Source of the DNA: JAJYVT01 sp027339205
GTDB taxonomy: Bacteria > Actinomycetota > Acidimicrobiia > Acidimicrobiales > RAAP-2
Direction: 5' to 3'
Assembly: GCA_027339205.1 (NCBI GenBank)
Contig: DAHWOV010000120.1
Coordinates: 17,604-81,603 of the forward strand
Length of the DNA stretch: 64,000 bases
Below the pieces are notes generated by a model. That model did no database searches. It was given only the letters and a program-made list of their open reading frames with translations, and was not told where the DNA came from. How positions within the stretch are numbered: the first letter of the stretch is position 1; every line of letters starts with the position of its first letter. The translations under genes were made by a program, and so were the position numbers. This document shows positions 59,742-64,000 of this stretch, piece after piece.

Positions 59742-60385
59742 CCGGCCTCACACGCGCTCGCCCGGCCGGCACCGGTCGGGCCGCCGGCACTGGTCGCGCC
59801 GACGTGCTGCAGCATCGCTTGCCGGCGCTCGGCTCCGATTCGCTCGAGATGCTCCGCGCGCACCTGCTCGAGCACGCGGTCCGTCGCGGCGATTTCGTGC
59901 TCAAGTCCGGCAGGCGCAGCTCGTGGTTCGTCGACGCGAAGCAGACCGTGTGCCGGCCCGAGGCCATGCTGCTCGTCGCCGACGCCGTTCTCGGCCTCGT
60001 GCCCGACACCGCAACCGCCATCGGAGGGCTGACGATGGGGGCGGACCCGGTCGCTTTCGTGACCGCGGCGGTCGCGGCGACGCGGGGGCGCGGGCTCAAG
60101 GCGTTCAGCGTGCGCAAGGAGGAGAAGGACCACGGCGCACGAGGACGGATCGCGGGGGCGCTGGACCCGGGCGATCACGTCGTCGTGACCGAAGACGCAG
60201 TCACCCGGGGCACGTCGCTCCTGGAGGCGGCGAAAGCGGTGCGGGCGGCCGGGGCGGAGCCGGTGCTGCTGGTCGCGATCGTGGACCGGGGCGGCACGGT
60301 GACCGAGCTGGCCGCCCGAGAAGGGCTCCCCTTCCGGGCGGTGCTGAGCGCGCCGGATCTCGGCTTTCCGTTCGAGGGCGGCTGA
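59738..60385 (+). CDS. pyrE: orotate phosphoribosyltransferase
   Basis: Orotate plus PRPP to OMP in pyrimidine synthesis. 215 residues. GDFVLKSGRRSSWFVDAKQ, KAFSVRKEEKDHGARGRIAGAL (catalytic Lys loop) and PRPP signature VVVTEDAVTRGTSLLEA. First 25 residues contain a small AGTGRA duplication. GTG start overlaps the purM stop, so a pyrimidine gene is translationally coupled to purine genes. Confidence 0.94.
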   Translation: MTGLTRARPAGTGRAAGTGRADVLQHRLPALGSDSLEMLRAHLLEHAVRRGDFVLKSGRRSSWFVDAKQTVCRPEAMLLVADAVLGLVPDTATAIGGLTMGADPVAFVTAAVAATRGRGLKAFSVRKEEKDHGARGRIAGALDPGDHVVVTEDAVTRGTSLLEAAKAVRAAGAEPVLLVAIVDRGGTVTELAAREGLPFRAVLSAPDLGFPFEGG

Positions 60386-60498
60386 CCCCGACGAACGCCG
60401 GCTGTGCGGGTGCGAGCCGACGACCTCGGGGACCGACGCGAGCCGGCGACCCGACGGCCCGTCCCCCTCCCCAGGCTTGGAAGGAGCATGATGGGCGT

Positions 60499-61266
60499 AT
60501 GGGACTCATTCAACGTGCGCACGACATCCTCGAGGCGAAGGCGAACAAGGCCCTCGACCAAGCCGAGAACCCCTCGGACATGCTGGACCTCTCCTATGAG
60601 AAGATGCTCGAGCAGCTCACCCAGGTCCGACGGGCGCTCGTGGACATCGCCGCGTCCCGGAAGCGGATCGAGCTCCAAGAGACGCAGCTCCAGCAGTCGA
60701 TCGCCCACCTCCAGGAGCAGGCCCAGGCGGCCGTGTCGCAGGGACGAGACGACCTGGCGAAGGAGGCGCTCGCCCGGAAGGCGGCGGCCCAGCAGCAGGT
60801 CGACCAGATGGAGCCTCAGCACCAGGAGCTCACCGAGCAGGAGCAGAAGCTCGAGCACACGTTGCAGCAGCTCCAGTCTCGGGTGAACGCCTTCCGCACC
60901 CAGAAAGAGACGCTCAAGGCGGAGTACACCGCGTCAAAGGCGGTCACGTCGGTCAACGAGAGCGTCAGCGGCATCTCGAAGTCCATCAGCGACTCCGGAG
61001 CCGCGCTCCAACGGGCGCAGGACAAGATCGCGACCATGCAGTCCCGCGCCCAGGCGACCGACGAGCTGCTCGAGTCGGGCGTCCTGGAGGACGTCGGCGG
61101 CGCCACCGACGACATCCAAAAGGAGCTCGACGAGCTGGGTGCGAAGTCCGACGTCGACGCCGAGCTCGCCGCGTTGAAGGCGAAGGTGGGTTCGCCCGAG
61201 ACGGCGGGCGCGCTCGCATCGGGCGCCGAGTCCGCGCCGGCACCGCCTGCCGGCTCCCCGCAGTAG
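60499..61266 (+). CDS. pspA: PspA/IM30 (Vipp1) family protein
   Basis: 255 residues, almost wholly alpha-helical coiled coil. MGLIQRAHDILEAKANKALDQAENPSDMLDLSYEKMLEQLTQVRRALVDIAASRKRIELQETQLQ is the characteristic N-terminal amphipathic helix plus first hairpin. ESCRT-III-like membrane-stabilising protein, peripheral on the inner membrane. The C-terminal 20 residues are Ala/Pro-rich. ATG 60499 is favoured by homology; the GGAAGGAG is about 12 bases away. No pspB/C-like neighbours. Confidence 0.92.
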   Translation: MGLIQRAHDILEAKANKALDQAENPSDMLDLSYEKMLEQLTQVRRALVDIAASRKRIELQETQLQQSIAHLQEQAQAAVSQGRDDLAKEALARKAAAQQQVDQMEPQHQELTEQEQKLEHTLQQLQSRVNAFRTQKETLKAEYTASKAVTSVNESVSGISKSISDSGAALQRAQDKIATMQSRAQATDELLESGVLEDVGGATDDIQKELDELGAKSDVDAELAALKAKVGSPETAGALASGAESAPAPPAGSPQ

Positions 61267-61323
61267 CGGCTCCTCGCAGTAGGGATCCGTCCGCGGGCTC
61301 CGCAGCGCTCCGGCCGGACGAGG

Positions 61324-62970
61324 TCAGCGCTCGCCGAGCTTGTCCGAGCGGTGCCTGTGCTGGAGGCGCCGGCTGATGAGGCGCCGGCGGGCCTGGATCT
61401 CCCGGTGGGTCAGGTGCTCCACCTCCGCGCCGAGCCCAAATGCGCTGCGGACTCCGTCGAGCTCCACGGCGCCGAGCGCTGTCGGGGCGACGCGGAGGTC
61501 GCGCGCGATCCGCTCGCCGTGGCGCGCCTGGAGATGCGTGAGGATGGCGACAATCTGCGCGAGCACGTCGACGTCGGGCGCCATGGTGGCCATCGAGTGG
61601 TCGATGAAGAGCATGTCCTTCACGAAGAGCATGAGCGCCTTGGGCATTCGGGCGCCGTAGCCGAGCAGCGACTTGGTCATCTCTCGGATCTCGTTGGTCA
61701 GCTGCTCGGCGTCCATGGTGGTCGGGTCCACCACGGGCTGGTCCAGGTGGAGATCGGCGATGACCGCTTCCACGTCGACGTCGTCTGGCAGGGCGCCGAG
61801 CTCGCGCATCGCGGCCACCTGGGCCCTCACGTCGTGGGTCGCCGTCGACATGACGAGCCGCAGGAGCCCGCGGCGCCCTCGCTCGTCCAGCCGGCCGGTG
61901 ATGCCGAAGTCGAGGAGCGCGACGCGGCCGTCCGGGCAGACGAGGAGATTGCCGGCGTGGAGGTCACCGTGGAACACGCCGAAGAGCACGAGGCCCTCCA
62001 AGAAGGCGATCAACGCTGCCATCAGCACCGCAGCGGTGTCTATCCCGGCCGACCGCATCGTCTCGGCGTCGCCCCAGGCGTAGCCGTGGAGCCGCTCCAT
62101 CACGAGCACGCGGCGGGTGACGAGCCTGGGGTGCGGGCGCGGGACGACGAGCGCTCGTCTGGCGCCCGCCGGCGCGGTGAGAGCGAGGACCTGCGCGACG
62201 TCGAGCATGTTCTCCGCCTCGAGCCGGAAGTCGAGCTCCTCGCCGATCGTCTCCGCGAAGAGGTCGATGAGCGCCGGCGGGTTGGCGAGCGCGGCGACGG
62301 GGATGCGCCCGACCAGTAGCGGGGCGAGCCATGCCATGACCGCGAGGTCGCGGCGAACCTGGCGGTCGATCTCCCGCCGCTGGACCTTGACCACCACCTC
62401 CTCGCCGGTGACGAGCCGGGCGGCGTGCACCTGTGCGATCGACGCGGCGGCGATCGGGACGTCTTCGAAGGAGGAGAAGACTGTCTCGAGCGGTCGGCCG
62501 AGCTCCGACTCGACCGTCTGGCGGACGGTGTCGAAGCTCTCCGAGGGAACCTGGTCGCGACAGAGGCGGAACTCGCCGACGAGCTCCTCGGGGAAGACAC
62601 CTTCCCCCGCAGAGAGGATTTGGCCGAGCTTGATGTAGGTGGGACCGAGCCGCTCGAAGGCGATCCGGAGCCTGCGCGAGAGGCCGCGCCGCGACCGGCT
62701 CCTGCCTCGGCGACGGTCCGCGAGGTACCAGGCGCCGAGCGCGGGGACCAGGACCGCGGCCACCCGCAGCGCGGCAGCCCCCGGCGGCAGGACGCGGGGG
62801 CGGGCCAGTGCGAGGGTGCGTGCCGCGGTTGCCGCACGGAGCGGCCCAAGGCCGCCGCGCCACTCGAGGGCCGCGGGGTCGATCACCCACGGCGGATCGT
62901 CGGAGAACGCTCCCCACTCGAGGTCGGTCGGCTGCGCCACCGAGCCGACGATACGGGCTGGTGCCCGCAC
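61324..62970 (-). CDS. UbiB/ABC1-type atypical kinase
   Basis: 548 residues. Landmarks of the family: KLGQ (114-117) in GPTYIKLGQILSAGEGVFPEELVGEF, A-rich loop AAASIAQVHAARL (174-186), catalytic Lys in VVVKVQR, HGDLHAGNLLV and metal-binding LLDFGITG. A membrane segment lies near 62-82 (AAALRVAAVLVPALGAWYLA). In quinone-using bacteria UbiB helps quinone synthesis or trafficking; with menaquinone expected here the role is inferred. GTG 62970 starts exactly at the edge of a tandem repeat. Confidence 0.88.
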   Translation of the reverse strand: MRAPARIVGSVAQPTDLEWGAFSDDPPWVIDPAALEWRGGLGPLRAATAARTLALARPRVLPPGAAALRVAAVLVPALGAWYLADRRRGRSRSRRGLSRRLRIAFERLGPTYIKLGQILSAGEGVFPEELVGEFRLCRDQVPSESFDTVRQTVESELGRPLETVFSSFEDVPIAAASIAQVHAARLVTGEEVVVKVQRREIDRQVRRDLAVMAWLAPLLVGRIPVAALANPPALIDLFAETIGEELDFRLEAENMLDVAQVLALTAPAGARRALVVPRPHPRLVTRRVLVMERLHGYAWGDAETMRSAGIDTAAVLMAALIAFLEGLVLFGVFHGDLHAGNLLVCPDGRVALLDFGITGRLDERGRRGLLRLVMSTATHDVRAQVAAMRELGALPDDVDVEAVIADLHLDQPVVDPTTMDAEQLTNEIREMTKSLLGYGARMPKALMLFVKDMLFIDHSMATMAPDVDVLAQIVAILTHLQARHGERIARDLRVAPTALGAVELDGVRSAFGLGAEVEHLTHREIQARRRLISRRLQHRHRSDKLGER

Positions 62971-63042
62971 TCTGTGCCGACGAGGCGGGCGGCGCTCGCG
63001 CTCTGTGCCGACGAGGCGGGCGGCGCCGCGCTCTGTGCGCTG
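62970..63042. repeat. 31/30-bp tandem repeat, about 2.4 copies, between divergent genes
   Basis: Copies 62970-63000 (31 bases), 63001-63030 (30) and a 12-base partial at 63031-63042, core ctctgtgccgacgaggcggg. They make up nearly all the spacer between the UbiB-type kinase start and the DUF2505-like start, so any promoter there is built from repeats. Confidence 0.9.
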
Positions 63043-63056
63043 CCTAGTGTCGAGGG

Positions 63057-63593
63057 GTGCGGTTCTCAGCGGAGCACCGGTTCCCGGCGGGGCGCGCGGC
63101 CGTTGCCGCAGTCCTCGGCGATCCGGACTTCTACCGGACGCTCGCGCTCCCCGACCTCCGCCTGATCGACCTCCGCCTGCTCGACGAGAGGGAGCCCTCT
63201 GGCGCGATGGACCTCGGTGCCGCCCCTGGTGGACCGGGCGCGAGTCGCGAGCACGGGTTCGTGGTGCGCTACGAGTTCACGGGGACACTCGAGCCGATTG
63301 CGCGCCGCCTGCTCGGAGGCTCCCGGCTGACCTGGACCCAGGAGCTGCACGTGCGCGGGGAGAGCGGGGGATCGCTGAGCTTCGCCGCCGAGGCGAACCC
63401 CCGCCTTCTTCGCGGCCGAGCCGACTACGCGTTGGTCGCACGGGGCAGCAATACGATCCGCCACCTGGACGGTGAGCTGGTCGTGGCGGTGCCGTTCGTC
63501 GGTGCCATGGCGGAGCGACGGATCGTGGCGGGGGTGCTGCACCGCCTGGACGTCGAGGCGGCAGCGGTCCGGGAGCACCTCGAGTGCTCGTGA
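63057..63593 (+). CDS. DUF2505-like START-fold protein
   Basis: 178 residues. RFSAEHRFPAGRAAVAAVLGDPDFYRTLALPDL and the alternating beta pattern (VVRYEFTGTLEPIARRLLGGSRLTWTQELHV) resemble the actinobacterial DUF2505 group of SRPBCC/START lipid-binding folds; function unknown. GTG 63057 lies 6 bases after TAGTGT, so a leaderless transcript is plausible; CGAGGG also precedes it. Confidence 0.75.
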   Translation: MRFSAEHRFPAGRAAVAAVLGDPDFYRTLALPDLRLIDLRLLDEREPSGAMDLGAAPGGPGASREHGFVVRYEFTGTLEPIARRLLGGSRLTWTQELHVRGESGGSLSFAAEANPRLLRGRADYALVARGSNTIRHLDGELVVAVPFVGAMAERRIVAGVLHRLDVEAAAVREHLECS

Positions 63594-63777
63594 GGGTCAT
63601 CGTTTCGTAATGTGTCTGGATGATGGCGAGTCTGGCGCGTCGCGATCGACAGCACATGCAACCGACAAACACACCTCTTGAGCAGGAAGGATCCTCCTCG
63701 GACCTCCCTGTCTGCGCTGGATGTCCCGACACCGCGTGCGTTAGGCAGAGAAGTATGTTACGTTTCCGCGACGCCTT

Positions 63778-63793
63778 GTTGCGAGAGCGCAAC
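63778..63793. promoter_or_regulatory. inverted repeat in the leader of the last gene
   Basis: gttgcg-agag-cgcaac, a perfect 6-bp stem with a 4-base loop, 60 bases before the start of the exported protein gene. Possible operator or leader hairpin. The 63594-63852 spacer is AT-richer than average and otherwise shows no gene. Confidence 0.4.
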
Positions 63794-63852
63794 GGCAATG
63801 CCACAGAGTGGCGATCGAGACCAGCGAATTGAGAGTTGAGAGAGGAGTGCCG

Positions 63853-64000
63853 ATGACGGAACGTTTCAAGGCCCTGCGACGGCTGGCGGTCGGGCTGGCC
63901 ACGCTCGGGATGGTGTCATTGGGTGCGGTCGTGGTCGCGGCCCCCCAGAGCGGTGCGCTGACAAAGACAGTCGTCACCTTCGCGGAAGGTCCCGGCGCGT
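63853..64000 (+). CDS. exported substrate-binding protein, N-terminal fragment
   Basis: First 49 residues only; the gene runs off the right edge. ATG 63853 follows GAGAGGAG. MTERFKALRRLAVGLATLGM then VSLGAVVVAAPQSGA is a signal peptide with cleavage likely near AAPQSGA; TVVTFAEGPGA afterwards is how peptide/solute-binding proteins of ABC importers often begin. Family assignment is tentative since most of the protein is missing. Confidence 0.6.
   Translation, partial: MTERFKALRRLAVGLATLGMVSLGAVVVAAPQSGALTKTVVTFAEGPGA

Noticed and set aside
63620..63832. 70-residue open frame with CAGCPDTACVRQ before the last gene
   Set aside because: Third codon positions are not GC-biased as in real genes here and no ribosome-binding site is seen; probably leader DNA.

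Overview
The window is high-GC DNA with dense, short-spaced genes, frequent GTG/TTG starts and many 4-bp stop/start overlaps. Gene content points to Actinomycetota: HspR-type heat-shock operon, inositol-phosphate synthase next to a PadR regulator, a DUF5318-like zinc-ribbon protein, a DUF6049-MurJ pair, EtfD, F420/PPOX-type flavoproteins and the PurS/PurQ/small-PurL FGAM synthase. The large cell-wall-binding-repeat (CWB2) exported protein and a closing substrate-binding protein make me favour the class Acidimicrobiia; that last step is inference.

Region 1 (1-16.5 kb) is the conserved oriC-flanking block of actinobacteria: cwlM(partial)-trxA-trxB-membrane protein-degV-murJ-DUF6049 on the minus strand, cca on plus, ino1-padR on minus, then DUF5318-panB-rpsF-ssb-rpsR-rplI-dnaB on plus. 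From recalled Streptomyces gene order, parAB/rpmH/dnaA/oriC should lie to the left of base 1. Regulatory structure is visible: a palindromic operator on the padR -10 box, UUCG-type mini-hairpins before ino1, 11-bp iterons before panB, a double hairpin before rpsF and DnaA-box-like 12-mers before dnaB.

Region 2 (16.6-28.3 kb) is accessory: two small flavin/membrane proteins, an XRE-cupin regulator divergent from an EamA transporter, a 30-residue membrane peptide, a hydrolase, the 913-residue CWB2 protein, a YbaK-type editing protein, an ABC exporter, an SDR and a methyltransferase.

Region 3 (28.4-37 kb) is redox: an operon for a 2-oxoacid:ferredoxin oxidoreductase (beta, gamma-alpha fusion, FAD/Fe-S partner), tRNA-Gly(CCC), and EtfD, followed by a PPOX protein and a lone cNMP-binding domain.

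Region 4 (37-48 kb): amt converging on and overlapping gpmA, then dnaK-grpE-dnaJ-hspR-clpB and a BNR-repeat protein coupled to a ubiquitin-like MoaD/ThiS protein.

Region 5 (48-60.4 kb) is a nearly complete IMP/AMP pathway: purA-D-B-C-S-Q-L, each junction a 4-bp overlap, an antisense PHP phosphoesterase, then purF-purM-pyrE. Region 6 (60.5-64 kb): pspA, a UbiB-type kinase, a DUF2505-like protein and the start of a substrate-binding lipoprotein or exported protein.

The most unusual property is the density of short tandem repeats (about 15 arrays in 64 kb). Several overlap stop codons; others add in-frame tails or insertions to housekeeping proteins (Cca, MurJ, GrpE, PurM, the MoaD-like protein). 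No gene-free stretch exceeds about 290 bases.
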